Shown piece by piece: positions 27,630-37,256 of a stretch of DNA of 64,000 nucleotides (positions are counted from its first letter, which is position 1; every line of letters starts with the position of its first letter). The notes beneath the pieces are model-generated. The model was not told where the DNA came from, searched no databases, and was given only the letters and a program-made list of their open reading frames with translations. The position numbers and the translations under genes were made by a program. This DNA comes from Gammaproteobacteria bacterium (GTDB lineage Bacteria > Pseudomonadota > Gammaproteobacteria > Steroidobacterales > GCA-2729495), in NCBI GenBank assembly GCA_030746435.1, contig JASLMV010000004.1, positions 79,362 to 143,361 of the forward strand, read 5' to 3'.

Positions 27630-29813
27630 ATGATCACAGCTACAAGAGCGCATAAAACTTTACCGCAGCGGGGTAGCGTTTTCCGTACATTTATAGGTTT
27701 TGCGCAGCTAGCAGTTTTTGGTTTCTTGGCGAGCATTTCTGTTAGTGCCCAGGAAGCATCGAACAAGTTGCAGGACATAGAAATTCAGAACCTGCCGGGC
27801 GACAAGGTCGAGCTGCGGCTCGTGCTGTCCGGCCCGGCGCCTGAACCGCTGTCTTTTACTATTGATCAGCCTGCGCGTATCGCGCTGGACCTGGCGGACA
27901 CCTCGCTGGGGCTGGACAGCCGCCGCACCGATGTTGGCGTAGGTGCACTGGATACGGTGCTGGCCGCTGAAGCTAATGGCCGCACGCGTATCGTGCTTAA
28001 CCTCGATAGCCTGGTGGACTATGAGACCCGGGTAGTTGGCAATACAGTTTTGGTAACACTGGCCGCCCCGACTTCCGGTCAGCCGGTCGTTACCGATTTT
28101 GCTGCAGCTGCAGCCAGCGTGGCCAGTACTGGCGAGCGCAGCATCGACTCTATCGATTTTCGCCGCACCGAGTCAGGTGGCGGCCGCGTGATCGTCGAGC
28201 TTAGCGACGCCGGAACACCGGTGGACGTGCGCCAGGAAGGCGGCCGGGTTGTCGTCAACTTCGGTGGTACAAATTTGCCTGACGAACTCCTGCAGCGGCT
28301 TGATGTGCTGGATTTCGCGACACCGGTAAGCACCATCGATGTGGTACGGGTCGACAGCGATGCACGCCTGATTATTTCTGCCAAAGGTGCGTACGAAGAA
28401 CTCGCCTATCAGTCCGAGAATCTGTTTACGGTTGAAATACAACCGGTCGAAGAAGAAGAGGGGCCGAAACTTGCCACGCTCTACAGCGGCGGCAAGGAAT
28501 ATGTTGGCGATCGTCTCACGCTTAATTTCCAGGATATCGACGCGCGTGCGGTACTGCAGTTACTTGCCGATATCAGCGGGCGTAACATCGTGGTGTCAGA
28601 TACGGTTGCCGGTAACGTAACGCTGCGACTGCAGAACGTTCCGTGGGACCAGGCAATGGATATCGTGCTGGCGACCAAGGGTCTGGACATGCGTGAGAAC
28701 GGTAATGTCATTATCGTGGCGCCTGCCGAAGAAATTGCAGCTCGCGAGAAGGCAGACCTCGAATCACGCCAGGAGATCAAGGAACTGGAACCGCTGTTCT
28801 CTGAGTTCCTGCAGGTCAACTATGCCAAGGCTTCGGATATCGCAAGGCTGATTGGCGAAGGTGGCGAGAACTCGTTGCTGGGACAGCGCGGTACCGTAGC
28901 TATCGACGACCGCACCAACACCTTGTTACTTAAAGACACGGCCGACCACATTAATGACATCCGCCGGCTCGTTGCCCGGCTGGACATCCCTGTCCGCCAG
29001 GTGCTGATCGAATCCCGGATCGTGGTCGTCAATGATGACTTCAGCCGCGACCTGGGTATCCGCTGGGGATTCACCGGGGTCGATGATAACGGCGACAACG
29101 GCCTGATTGCCGTATCCGGTAGCGCGGCAGGTACCGGCACAATCACTGACGGTGCGTTCACCGACATCCAGAATGGCACCGCGCTGTTCCCGGTTAACAT
29201 GCCGTCGCTCGATGACCGTTTCAATGTGAACCTGCCGGTTGCAAACCCGGCCGGCAGTTTCGCTCTGGCGATCCTTGACGATGACTACCTCATCGACCTC
29301 GAACTGTCGGCCGTGCAGGCTGAGGGCAACGGTGAAGTTATTTCTTCGCCGCGTGTGATCACGGCCAACCAGAAGGAAGCCAAGATCGAGCAGGGTGTGG
29401 AAATTCCCTACCAGGAAGCCTCGTCCAGCGGCGCGACGACCACCCAGTTTAAGGATGCCGTACTCAGCCTGACGGTGACCCCGCAGATTACGCCTGATGA
29501 CCGGATCATCATGGACCTGGTCGTTACGAAAGACAGCGTGGGTGACCAGGTTTCCGATTCCTTCGGCGGCACGATTCCGAGTATAGATACCCGCTCGGTG
29601 ACCACCCAGGTCCTGGTCGACAACGGGCAGACAGTGGTACTTGGCGGTATCTATGAAACGGAGCGTACCGATGTGGTAACGAAGGTGCCGTTCCTTGGCG
29701 ATATACCAGGCATCGGCGCAATCTTTCGCAATACCCGCAAGGTATCGAATAAGTCTGAATTGCTGGTTTTTGTAACACCGAAGATTCTGAAAGAAGGGTC
29801 GACAATTTACTAA
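27630..29813 (+). CDS. pilQ: Type IV pilus secretin PilQ
   Basis: PilQ is the outer-membrane channel for the pilus. After a signal peptide ending near SAQ come AMIN domains that bind peptidoglycan (about residues 45-260), an STN domain (LTLNFQDIDARAVLQLLADISGRNIVVSD), a secretin N1 domain (LEPLFSEFLQVNYAKASDIARLI...RTNTLLLKDT) and the secretin core with VLIESRIVVVNDDFSRDLGI, EVISSPRVITANQKEAKIEQG and the terminal GIGAIFRNTRKVSNKSELLVFVTPKIL (shown in parts). The 727-residue size is normal. Ribosome-binding sequence: GGGAGTAACGAGAG before the ATG. Confidence 0.97.
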   Translation: MITATRAHKTLPQRGSVFRTFIGFAQLAVFGFLASISVSAQEASNKLQDIEIQNLPGDKVELRLVLSGPAPEPLSFTIDQPARIALDLADTSLGLDSRRTDVGVGALDTVLAAEANGRTRIVLNLDSLVDYETRVVGNTVLVTLAAPTSGQPVVTDFAAAAASVASTGERSIDSIDFRRTESGGGRVIVELSDAGTPVDVRQEGGRVVVNFGGTNLPDELLQRLDVLDFATPVSTIDVVRVDSDARLIISAKGAYEELAYQSENLFTVEIQPVEEEEGPKLATLYSGGKEYVGDRLTLNFQDIDARAVLQLLADISGRNIVVSDTVAGNVTLRLQNVPWDQAMDIVLATKGLDMRENGNVIIVAPAEEIAAREKADLESRQEIKELEPLFSEFLQVNYAKASDIARLIGEGGENSLLGQRGTVAIDDRTNTLLLKDTADHINDIRRLVARLDIPVRQVLIESRIVVVNDDFSRDLGIRWGFTGVDDNGDNGLIAVSGSAAGTGTITDGAFTDIQNGTALFPVNMPSLDDRFNVNLPVANPAGSFALAILDDDYLIDLELSAVQAEGNGEVISSPRVITANQKEAKIEQGVEIPYQEASSSGATTTQFKDAVLSLTVTPQITPDDRIIMDLVVTKDSVGDQVSDSFGGTIPSIDTRSVTTQVLVDNGQTVVLGGIYETERTDVVTKVPFLGDIPGIGAIFRNTRKVSNKSELLVFVTPKILKEGSTIY

Positions 29814-29875
29814 TTTAGCGGATTCACGGATGAATCCATGTGTAGCCCGGGGACGGGCGCGTAAGGGACTACGTT

Positions 29876-31861
29876 ATGAATAAGTTTAAATATCTGTCGT
29901 TGGTTGCGCTGACCATGTTGCTAAGTGCATGCGGGAGCGGCGGCGGCGACGACTGCGACGGCACCGTAACCGGCAGCTGCGGAGCAGGGGGTGCGGGGGG
30001 AGATCCAGTCCCGACGACTATTCAGCTTACAGTGAGTTCACCGACATTACAGTCAGATCAGGTGGGCGACAACTTTGTCACAATCACGGCGTTTGTTCGC
30101 GATCAGAACAACAATGTGATGCCTGGTGAAACGGTGACGTTTTTCTCGCTCGAACCTGCTTCCCTTGTACCCGTCGATAATGGCGTCACGAACGCCGCTG
30201 GACTCGCACAGGCACTATTGAGTGCGCTGGGCGATCTGACTAACAGAACAATTACGGTGACGGCGCAGGTAGGTACGAGCGGCCCGTCGTCCACGATCGA
30301 CGTCGATGTCGTCGGTACGACACTTAGTCTAGAAGGGCCCACGGGATTGCCACTCAGCGATACGGCGACCTATAGCTTGTTGCTCAGAGATGGCGAGAAT
30401 ATTGGTATCCCGAATACTGCCATTACTATCGACTCTCTCGCAGGCAATACACTGTCTTCGGGAACAGTAATTACCGGATCGGATGGCGAGGCAACTTTTG
30501 ACCTGACCGCTACCGTGACAGGTGGCGATACGGTTACCGTAAGCGCCTTGGGTGAAACGCTAACGCTGGCGTTAAACGTTACCGAGAATGTATTTTCGTT
30601 TACCTCACCTGCGCCGGCTACCGAAATAGAACTCTCGCCAACTACACAGGTACTTACGCTTGAGTGGTCTGATGGTGGACTTTCCGTGCAGGACACGTCG
30701 GTTGTTGAATTTGTTACCAATCGTGGTGACCTGAATGGAGGGAGCCTGCCGGTGCAGATCAATACCGTGGGTGGAGTGGCATCAGTAACGATTAATTCAG
30801 ATTTTGCCGGTGCTACAACTATTACCGCCACAGGCCTGGTTAAGGATGGAGTCGTATTGACCGACAGTCCCAGCACGACTCTTTCCATCGAGTTTATTGC
30901 GACGACTGCCACGACCCTAAACGTCTCTGCATTCCCAACGACAGTTGGTATTAACGAACAGACGCCGATTACTGCCAAGTTGTACGACGCGAATGGCAAC
31001 CCTGTTAAGAACAAGGCTGTACTCTTCAATATTACGCAGGATCCGAGCGGCGGTTCGATCAATCCCGCCCAGGTATTTAGTGACAGCCAGGGCGTCGCGA
31101 CCTCGTTCTTCCAGGCTGGTGGTACTACTACAAGTTCCAACGCGGTAGAAATCACGGTTAATGTTCCGGATGACGGTCTGAGCAGTTCTGTCCAACTGAC
31201 TGTCGCGCTGCAGGCCCGCAATTTCGCGATAGGCACAGGTAACACGCTATTTGAACTGACCGAAACACGTTACGGTATGCCCTGGAATATTACGATGACG
31301 GACGTCGGTGGTGTGCCGGTGGTGAATTCGCCGTTGCAGCTTAAACTGAAGTCCATAAACTATGGAAAAGGTTACTGGGCAGTGGTCAGTGATCCTATTC
31401 TTGGGCTGATCTGGGCCAAAGGAGCACCTCTGTATACCTGTGATGATGAAGACACCGTGGTCGAAAACAATAGCCTTGATACGGGTGAGGACTTTAACGG
31501 GAACGGCACACTGGAAGCAGGTAATATTGCAGCGATTGTGCCCTTACCCTGTGATCAGGTGACCTCAGCCGATATCACCGATACGCAGGAGCAAGTGCTA
31601 TTCACGGATGGTGCTGGCTCGGTTGAGATCTGTGTGGTGTATGGACAGGAATATGGAACCTGGCTAACGACGCAACTTACGGCTATTGCTCCGATCCAGG
31701 ATGGTACCGAGTTCAGTGGCTCGCGCACTTTCCTGTTGCCTGTGCTGGCCGACGACGTTGACGATACGGATGAGGATCCGCCGGGCACGCGCGAACTTGG
31801 GTTCGGAGGCGTACTGAGCCCGTTCGGCAGAAGCGATTGCACGGTCGGTACCTGGCCGTAA
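29876..31861 (+). CDS. Large lipoprotein with bacterial Ig-like (Big_1-type) domains
   Basis: A signal peptide with lipobox LLSACG (Cys at residue 19) is followed by a Gly/Asp-rich linker and about four Ig-like repeats of the invasin type, for example DQNNNVMPGETVTFFS, DGENIGIPNTAITI and DANGNPVKNKAVLFNI, each ending in a T/A-rich strand. Near residue 540 the motif DFNGNGTLEAGN resembles an EF-hand calcium loop. The C-terminal part lacks a clear known domain. It sits between pilQ and aroK and has its own terminator, so it may be cotranscribed with pil genes. A surface or pilus-associated role is only inferred. Confidence 0.85.
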   Translation: MNKFKYLSLVALTMLLSACGSGGGDDCDGTVTGSCGAGGAGGDPVPTTIQLTVSSPTLQSDQVGDNFVTITAFVRDQNNNVMPGETVTFFSLEPASLVPVDNGVTNAAGLAQALLSALGDLTNRTITVTAQVGTSGPSSTIDVDVVGTTLSLEGPTGLPLSDTATYSLLLRDGENIGIPNTAITIDSLAGNTLSSGTVITGSDGEATFDLTATVTGGDTVTVSALGETLTLALNVTENVFSFTSPAPATEIELSPTTQVLTLEWSDGGLSVQDTSVVEFVTNRGDLNGGSLPVQINTVGGVASVTINSDFAGATTITATGLVKDGVVLTDSPSTTLSIEFIATTATTLNVSAFPTTVGINEQTPITAKLYDANGNPVKNKAVLFNITQDPSGGSINPAQVFSDSQGVATSFFQAGGTTTSSNAVEITVNVPDDGLSSSVQLTVALQARNFAIGTGNTLFELTETRYGMPWNITMTDVGGVPVVNSPLQLKLKSINYGKGYWAVVSDPILGLIWAKGAPLYTCDDEDTVVENNSLDTGEDFNGNGTLEAGNIAAIVPLPCDQVTSADITDTQEQVLFTDGAGSVEICVVYGQEYGTWLTTQLTAIAPIQDGTEFSGSRTFLLPVLADDVDDTDEDPPGTRELGFGGVLSPFGRSDCTVGTWP

Positions 31862-31884
31862 TCGCAACCACTTAATACTCCATA

Positions 31885-31911
31885 AACGCCACCTTCGGGT
31901 GGCGTTTTTTA
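31885..31911 (+). terminator. Rho-independent terminator after the Ig-like lipoprotein gene
   Basis: A 9-bp stem AACGCCACC / GGTGGCGTT (31885-31893, 31898-31906) closes a stable TTCG tetraloop and is followed by TTTT. It ends the pil-region transcript before aroK, so aroK-aroB probably need a separate promoter or read-through. Confidence 0.92.
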
Positions 31912-31957
31912 TTGCCTGATGCTGGGTTATGCTGCCCCGACGCAGCGAAACCTACGC

Positions 31958-32491
31958 ATGAGCACGCAACCCAACATTTTCCTGATCGGCCCGATGGGCT
32001 CGGGCAAGTCTGCTGTGGGCAGGCGCCTGGCCCGGGATCTGGGCCTGGAGTTCCACGACAGCGACGAAGAGATCAAGACGCGCACCGGCGTCGATATTCC
32101 CTTTATTTTCGAGAAAGAGGGGGAAGAGGGTTTCCGGAAGCGTGAATCGGCGGTTATCAACGAACTGACCGGCCTGCGCGGCATAGTACTGGCGACCGGC
32201 GGCGGCGCCGCGCAGGATTCGGCTAACCGTGCGCTGCTGGCATCGCGCGGTACCGTTGTATATCTGTACACTAGCGTCCCCGAGCAGGTGAGAAGGACCC
32301 GCAAATCGCGCGACCGGCCGTTGCTGAACGAGGGCAAACCGGCCGAAGTGCTGGAACAACTCATGCAGGTTCGTGATCCGCAGTATCGCGAGATTGCCGA
32401 TATCACCGTGGATACCGACGGCCGGCAAGTGCACTCGGTCGCACGTGAGCTGAAGAAATTGCTCAGCGCAGGGCCGGCGTCAGACGAATAG
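31958..32491 (+). CDS. aroK: Shikimate kinase
   Basis: AroK phosphorylates shikimate in the chorismate pathway. The P-loop is IFLIGPMGSGKSAVGRRLA, the shikimate-binding Asp/Arg segments are FHDSDEEI and GFRKRE, GGGAA follows, and RDRPLL is the lid. The frame is open to 31919, which lies in the tail of a terminator, so the ATG at 31958 starting MSTQPNIFL is chosen (177 residues). aroB starts 16 bases downstream. Confidence 0.96.
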   Translation: MSTQPNIFLIGPMGSGKSAVGRRLARDLGLEFHDSDEEIKTRTGVDIPFIFEKEGEEGFRKRESAVINELTGLRGIVLATGGGAAQDSANRALLASRGTVVYLYTSVPEQVRRTRKSRDRPLLNEGKPAEVLEQLMQVRDPQYREIADITVDTDGRQVHSVARELKKLLSAGPASDE

Positions 32492-32507
32492 TCAGACACA
32501 CGAAAAA

Positions 32508-33596
32508 ATGACAAAAACGATAAACCTTAATGTTGACCTCGGTCAGCGCAGTTATCCGATTCTGATAGGCAGTGGTCTGCTCAAGCAGGAGGGGCTGCTG
32601 GATGCGTTTGTCGACGGTCGCGACGCACTAATACTGACGAACGAGCAGCTGGCGCCCCTGTACCTGGACCCGTTGCGGAATCTCCTGGGGAGCGGCAACG
32701 TGCAGCAGTTGATCCTGGCCGACGGTGAGGCGACCAAGACGCTCGAAACGCTGGAAACCATTTTCGATGCACTGGCCGAAAATCGATTCGGTCGCGACTG
32801 CGTGTTGCTGACGCTCGGTGGCGGCGTGATCGGTGACATCGGCGGATTTGCGGCAGCGAGCTGGCAGCGCGGCGTGGATTTCATCCAGGTGCCGACCACG
32901 CTACTTGCCCAGGTCGATTCCGCGGTCGGCGGTAAAACGGCAGTCAATCATCCGGGGGGCAAAAACCTGATTGGCGCATTCCACCAGCCGCTATGCGTAC
33001 TCAGCGACATGGATACGCTGAATACACTGCCGGATCGTGAGCTGAGCGCGGGACTGGCCGAAGTCGTTAAGTACGGCCTGCTCGCGGATGCGGAACTGTT
33101 CAACTGGCTGGAACGTGAGTCGGCCGTCGTGCTGCAGCGTGACCAGGAGAGGCTCCAGCATATCGTGCGCCGGTCCTGTGAAATCAAGGCGCAGATTGTG
33201 GCGGCGGACGAGCGCGAGCAGGGACAACGCGCGCTGCTTAACCTGGGACATACCTTCGGCCACGCGATAGAGCGCTGTGCCGGTTACGGCGAATGGCTGC
33301 ATGGTGAAGCCGTGGCAGCAGGCATGTGCATGGCCGCCGAGTTTTCCGAGCGCCTGGGCTGGATTGCTGCAGATGATGTGGCGCGGATACGCGAATTGCT
33401 GACCCGCTTTAATTTGCCCGTAGACCCGCCGCGCGTTGACCCTAATGAATTCCTGGCTGCCATGTCACTCGACAAGAAAGTGATCGGTGGTGAGATTCGC
33501 CTGGTCTTGCTGAAAGCAATCGGCACAGCCGTGGTGACCTCGGATTACCCGTCACATGAGTTACTGGACCTGCTCAGTGAGCGCTTTATTCACTGA
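32508..33596 (+). CDS. aroB: 3-dehydroquinate synthase
   Basis: AroB makes dehydroquinate from DAHP, the second step to chorismate, which feeds both trp and ubi genes in this window. The 362-residue enzyme carries the NAD-binding GGGVIGDIGGFAAASWQRG, PTTLLAQVDSAVGGKTAVNHP, and metal ligands in EVVKYGL, HTFGHAIE and HGEAVAAGM. Length is normal. It is coupled with aroK, the standard order after the pil operon. Confidence 0.97.
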   Translation: MTKTINLNVDLGQRSYPILIGSGLLKQEGLLDAFVDGRDALILTNEQLAPLYLDPLRNLLGSGNVQQLILADGEATKTLETLETIFDALAENRFGRDCVLLTLGGGVIGDIGGFAAASWQRGVDFIQVPTTLLAQVDSAVGGKTAVNHPGGKNLIGAFHQPLCVLSDMDTLNTLPDRELSAGLAEVVKYGLLADAELFNWLERESAVVLQRDQERLQHIVRRSCEIKAQIVAADEREQGQRALLNLGHTFGHAIERCAGYGEWLHGEAVAAGMCMAAEFSERLGWIAADDVARIRELLTRFNLPVDPPRVDPNEFLAAMSLDKKVIGGEIRLVLLKAIGTAVVTSDYPSHELLDLLSERFIH

Positions 33597-33632
33597 TGCC
33601 AGACAGGCCTGCAAACTACAGATTTTCGGCTA

Positions 33633-34808
33633 ATGCAGCGCCTCACTTTAGATCCTGATTCCGGCCTGGCCTCCTATGCAGCGCAACAGTGCGTGAGCCG
33701 TGGCCGAGTGCATGCCGAGGAACCACATCCCTATCGCGGTGAATATCAGCGGGACCGTGACCGAATTATTCATTCGGCGGCCTTCAGGCGGCTGGTTTAC
33801 AAGACGCAGGTGTTTGTTAACCACGAGGGCGACCTGTACCGGACGCGTCTGACGCACTCGCTTGAGGTTGCCCAGATCGCCCGAACGGCTGCACGTACGC
33901 TGGGCCTGAACGAGCAACTTACCGAGGCAATTTGCCTGGCCCATGATCTTGGCCATACGCCATTCGGACACGCCGGTCAGGACAGCCTAAATGAATGCAT
34001 GCGTGACTACGGTGGTTTCGAGCACAATCTGCAGTCCCTGCGCGTCGTCGACGAGCTCGAAGATCGCTATGCCGGTTTCCCCGGGCTAAACCTGAGCTAT
34101 GAAACCCGCGAAGGTGTACTCAAGCATTGCTCGCGGCGTAACGCACGCACCCTGGGCGAACTGGGCAAGCGGTTTCTGGAAGGAGGGCAGCCCGGACTCG
34201 AAGCGCAGCTGGCGAACCTGGCTGATGCAATTGCCTATAACAATCATGACGTGGACGATGGATTGCGTGCGGGATTGCTGTCGGTCGAAGAACTTTGTGA
34301 AGTGACACTTTTCAATGAGCAATACGAGCGGGTACGACGCGAACATCCGGGCATCGGTGAGCGCGCCGTTATACACGAGACCGTACGTGGCATGATTAAC
34401 GGCATCGTTACGGATCTGCTGGATAACAGCCTGCTGCAACTGGAAACTGCAGCGCCTGCCTGCATTGATGAAGTTCGCACACAAACTGGTCCGCTAATCA
34501 GTTTCAGTGAGGAGTTTCAGTCCCTGCACCTCGAGCTCAAGCGTTTCCTGCAAACAAATTTATATCGCCATAAAAAAGTCATGGAGATGACCAACCGGGC
34601 AAACGGGGTCGTCAGGGGACTATTCGACGTGTATATGGCCGACCCGTCTATCATGCCTGGCGAACATGCGTCCAGGGCTGCCCAATGGCAGGAAGACACC
34701 GGCGATGCAGGCGCTGCACGGGCAGTGGCAGACTACGTAGCCGGCATGACCGACCGTTATGCATTGTCGGCCTACCGTCGACTGGTAGATGCGTCGCTCA
34801 AGTTCTGA
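33633..34808 (+). CDS. dgt: dGTP triphosphohydrolase-like HD protein
   Basis: These HD-domain enzymes remove triphosphate from dNTPs. Metal-binding residues are visible in RTRLTHSLEVAQIAR and CLAHDLGHTPFGHAGQ, followed by the characteristic GFEHNLQSLR and LSYETREGVLKH. At 391 residues it belongs to the deoxyguanosinetriphosphate triphosphohydrolase-like type 2 group, shorter than E. coli Dgt. It follows aroB by 36 bases. The exact nucleotide preference cannot be read from sequence. Confidence 0.92.
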   Translation: MQRLTLDPDSGLASYAAQQCVSRGRVHAEEPHPYRGEYQRDRDRIIHSAAFRRLVYKTQVFVNHEGDLYRTRLTHSLEVAQIARTAARTLGLNEQLTEAICLAHDLGHTPFGHAGQDSLNECMRDYGGFEHNLQSLRVVDELEDRYAGFPGLNLSYETREGVLKHCSRRNARTLGELGKRFLEGGQPGLEAQLANLADAIAYNNHDVDDGLRAGLLSVEELCEVTLFNEQYERVRREHPGIGERAVIHETVRGMINGIVTDLLDNSLLQLETAAPACIDEVRTQTGPLISFSEEFQSLHLELKRFLQTNLYRHKKVMEMTNRANGVVRGLFDVYMADPSIMPGEHASRAAQWQEDTGDAGAARAVADYVAGMTDRYALSAYRRLVDASLKF

Positions 34809-34841
34809 TGTTTCTTTCTAGCTGTAAGGTGAAAAACTCGC

Positions 34842-34991
34842 TGTAGGAGCGGCTTTAGCCGCGAAGCTGCATTCGTTGACGTTAGAAGTCGGTAAAGCAT
34901 TGCTTTACCGACATAAGTTCCGCCGAATGGCATTCGAGTACTGGCTTCGTGAGCTCTCGAATCCCGGCGTCACTTAAAGCCGCTCCTACAG
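34842..34991. repeat. 150-bp MITE with REP-like ends (copy 2)
   Basis: Same length and layout as the copy at 11951: 16-base terminal inverted repeats TGTAGGAGCGGCTTTA, a hairpin TCGGTAAAGC-ATT-GCTTTACCGA (34889-34911), and a second hairpin ATTCGAG...CTCGAAT. Relative to copy 1 the outer pair of the first hairpin changed from C-G to T-A on both sides. It lies 33 bases after dgt, upstream of pyrF. Confidence 0.85.
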
Positions 34992-35095
34992 GTAGATTGA
35001 AGCCCGTCCTTCAAAATCATGTGGAGTATCCGTTGGCTGGCAAATGTTAGAATCTGCGCCGCCGAAACCTGCAAGGCGTCTGAACGGGACAGACA

Positions 35096-35809
35096 TTGAG
35101 AGCTAAAGACATATCAAATAGAGACCGGCTGATATTTGCGCTCGATGTTGCGGATACGGATCAGGCCAGGGCACTGGTCGGGCAACTCGGCGATGCGGTC
35201 AGCTTCTACAAGCTGGGCCTGGAGCTTTGCATGTCGGGCGGGTACTTCGAGCTGCTCGAGTGGATGGTTAAGCAGGGTAAGAAAATATTTGTAGACCTGA
35301 AGTTTTTCGATGTACCTGCCACGGTCGCAGCAGCTGTAAAGAACCTGCACAATCGCGGAGTTACCTACGCCACCATCCATGGCAATCAAAGCATCATGGA
35401 GGCTGCGGCTGAAGCTAAGGGTGAGGTAAAAATTCTTGCAGTCACTGCCCTGACAAGCCTCGATCGTGGGGACCTCGATGACCTCGGTTTTAACTGTGAT
35501 GTAGGTAAACTTGTACTTTCACGCGCGCGCCGCGCACTGGAAGCGGGTTGCGATGGTGTAATCGCTTCGGGACTCGAACTGGAAGCATTGCGTGCCGCGG
35601 TCGACGATCGTTTGTTGGTTATTACGCCGGGCATCCGGCCGGTCGAAAACCGGCCTGCTGATGATCAGAAACGTGTCGTTACCGTGGAAGATGCATTTCA
35701 TAATGGTGCGGACCACATCGTCGTAGGCAGACCGATTCGCAATGCCGATGACCCGAAAGCGGCGGCGGAGACCATTCAGAAATCAATTGAACAGATTTTC
35801 TCTGAGTAA
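35096..35809 (+). CDS. pyrF: Orotidine 5'-phosphate decarboxylase
   Basis: PyrF decarboxylates OMP to UMP. The barrel shows RDRLIFALDVADTDQA, FYKLGLELC, the catalytic segment FVDLKFFDVPATVAAAV (Lys-x-x-Asp), VTALTSLDRGDL, and the phosphate-binding TPGIRP...VVGRPIRNADDP. The frame has a TTG start at 35096 and no ATG or GTG before the first conserved residues, so TTG seems right, though only a GGGA is seen upstream. The 237 residues match the family. Confidence 0.95.
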   Translation: MRAKDISNRDRLIFALDVADTDQARALVGQLGDAVSFYKLGLELCMSGGYFELLEWMVKQGKKIFVDLKFFDVPATVAAAVKNLHNRGVTYATIHGNQSIMEAAAEAKGEVKILAVTALTSLDRGDLDDLGFNCDVGKLVLSRARRALEAGCDGVIASGLELEALRAAVDDRLLVITPGIRPVENRPADDQKRVVTVEDAFHNGADHIVVGRPIRNADDPKAAAETIQKSIEQIFSE

Positions 35810-35810
35810 G

Positions 35811-35826
35811 AAAGCCGCTCCTGCAG
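35811..35826. repeat. Degenerate half REP element
   Basis: AAGCCGCTCCTGCAG right after the pyrF stop is the inverse of the REP head TGTAGGAGCGGCTT with one change. It appears to be a solitary end without its partner. Confidence 0.5.
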
Positions 35827-35879
35827 CGAAAGGCCCCAAAATTATTTGTAGGTAATAATCGGCAGCCTGGCGGAATCTA

Positions 35880-36530
35880 TCATTCCGAAAGTGCCGGCCC
35901 GAGCACCTCCCAGACATTATCCAGAAGAATCGGCTGGGCCTTTTTGTTGGGATGAATTCTATCAGCTTGAAACATACCGGGATTAAAGGCAATGCCTTCC
36001 ATAAAAAACGGTATGAGCGGTAATGAATGTTCATCCGCCAGCGACGGATACACGGTTGCAAATTCCGTTGCGTAGTCTTCGCCGTAATTCGGCGGGATCA
36101 TCATGCCCGCGAGTATTACCATGGCGTCCCGCGCAGCCGATTTACGAATCATCTGGTCGAGGTTGCTGCGCATCAGGTCGACCGGCAGGCCACGCAAACC
36201 GTCATTACCCCCCAGTTCAATCAACACTATGTCGGGTTGATGTATATCAAGTGCACGTGGCAGGCGCCGCAATCCATTGCCGGTTGTATCGCCACTAATG
36301 CTGGCATTGACTACGCGATACCCGTAACCTTTCTGGTCGAGTTGTTTCTGGAGCAGCGTAACCCAGGTATCTTGCTGATCGAGGCCCAGGCCTGCGCTCA
36401 GGCTGTCGCCTATGATCAGCAGGGTCGGAGATGTTTCACTGGCTTTCGCACCAGCAGCCAGCCCCGACAAGCTAACGAGCAGCAGGCAGACGACACTAAC
36501 AGTTGAATTTCTTAACAAGTTATAAAGCAT
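35880..36530 (-). CDS. tesA: Arylesterase / acyl-CoA thioesterase I (SGNH hydrolase)
   Basis: This periplasmic SGNH-fold enzyme hydrolyses acyl thioesters and esters. Block motifs: IIGDSLSAG (Ser), NASISGDTTGNGLRRLP (Gly), ELGGNDGLRG (Asn) and ADRIHPNKKAQ (His). The start MLYNLLRNS at 36530 gives a standard signal peptide (VVCLLLVSLSGLAAGAKASE). The longer frame to 36614 runs into the divergent ybbA gene. tesA beside ybbA is conserved in gammaproteobacteria. The two starts overlap here. Confidence 0.95.
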   Translation of the reverse strand: MLYNLLRNSTVSVVCLLLVSLSGLAAGAKASETSPTLLIIGDSLSAGLGLDQQDTWVTLLQKQLDQKGYGYRVVNASISGDTTGNGLRRLPRALDIHQPDIVLIELGGNDGLRGLPVDLMRSNLDQMIRKSAARDAMVILAGMMIPPNYGEDYATEFATVYPSLADEHSLPLIPFFMEGIAFNPGMFQADRIHPNKKAQPILLDNVWEVLGPALSE

Positions 36531-37203
36531 GACCAACGAAACAGTTTTAGTTGCCAAAGGTTTGGGTAAAGAGGTTAGCAGCCCCGAGGGGACGCTGACC
36601 ATACTTGAGAACATAAACCTTACAGTAAATTCCGGTGAAGCGGTTGCGCTTGTAGGGCCTTCGGGTGCCGGAAAAACTACCCTATTGGCGCTGCTTGCGG
36701 GACTCGATCACCCGACGAGTGGCAACGTAATACTCTGCGGCGAAGATCTGGGTAACCTGGATGAGGATGGGCGGGCGCTGGTGCGCGGCAGGAATGTTGG
36801 CTTTGTTTTTCAGTCATTTCACCTGGTCGCATCATTAACCGCACTTGAAAACGTCATGTTGCCGCTTGAGCTGGGCCATGAAGGGAATGCGGCGAAGCGC
36901 GCCCGCGCTGCGCTGGAAAGTGTCGGACTGGGATCGCGCACGGGACACTATCCGCGCCAGTTGTCAGGCGGAGAAAAACAGCGTGTGGCAATAGCACGGG
37001 CTTTCGTTACGAGTCCGTCCGTGCTGTTTGCAGACGAGCCGACGGGTAACCTGGATACGGCCAGTGGTAACCGGGTCATGTCGCTGTTGTTTGATCTGAA
37101 CCAGGAAGCCGGTACGACACTGGTACTGGTAACTCACGACAAAGAGTTGGCTGCTCGCTGCGACCGGATTATAGAAATGGAGGCTGGACACCTTGTCTTA
37201 TGA
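36529..37203 (+). CDS. ybbA: ABC transporter ATP-binding protein (YbbA type)
   Basis: This LolD/MacB-class ATPase partners with the FtsX-type permease encoded next. Walker A is [17 protein letters not shown], the Q-loop is [13 protein letters not shown], the signature is [15 protein letters not shown] and Walker B is [12 protein letters not shown], with the switch His in [10 protein letters not shown]. The ATG at 36529 overlaps the tesA ATG on the other strand (shared bases at CATG). Such pairs work as lipid or lipoprotein mechanotransmission systems. The E. coli substrate is uncertain. Confidence 0.92.
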   Translation: MTNETVLVAKGLGKEVSSPEGTLTILENINLTVNSGEAVALVGPSGAGKTTLLALLAGLDHPTSGNVILCGEDLGNLDEDGRALVRGRNVGFVFQSFHLVASLTALENVMLPLELGHEGNAAKRARAALESVGLGSRTGHYPRQLSGGEKQRVAIARAFVTSPSVLFADEPTGNLDTASGNRVMSLLFDLNQEAGTTLVLVTHDKELAARCDRIIEMEAGHLVL

Positions 37204-37256
37204 ATGCCCTAACCATAAATATTTTTCTGCGTACTTGAGGCGCATGGTCTGGATAG

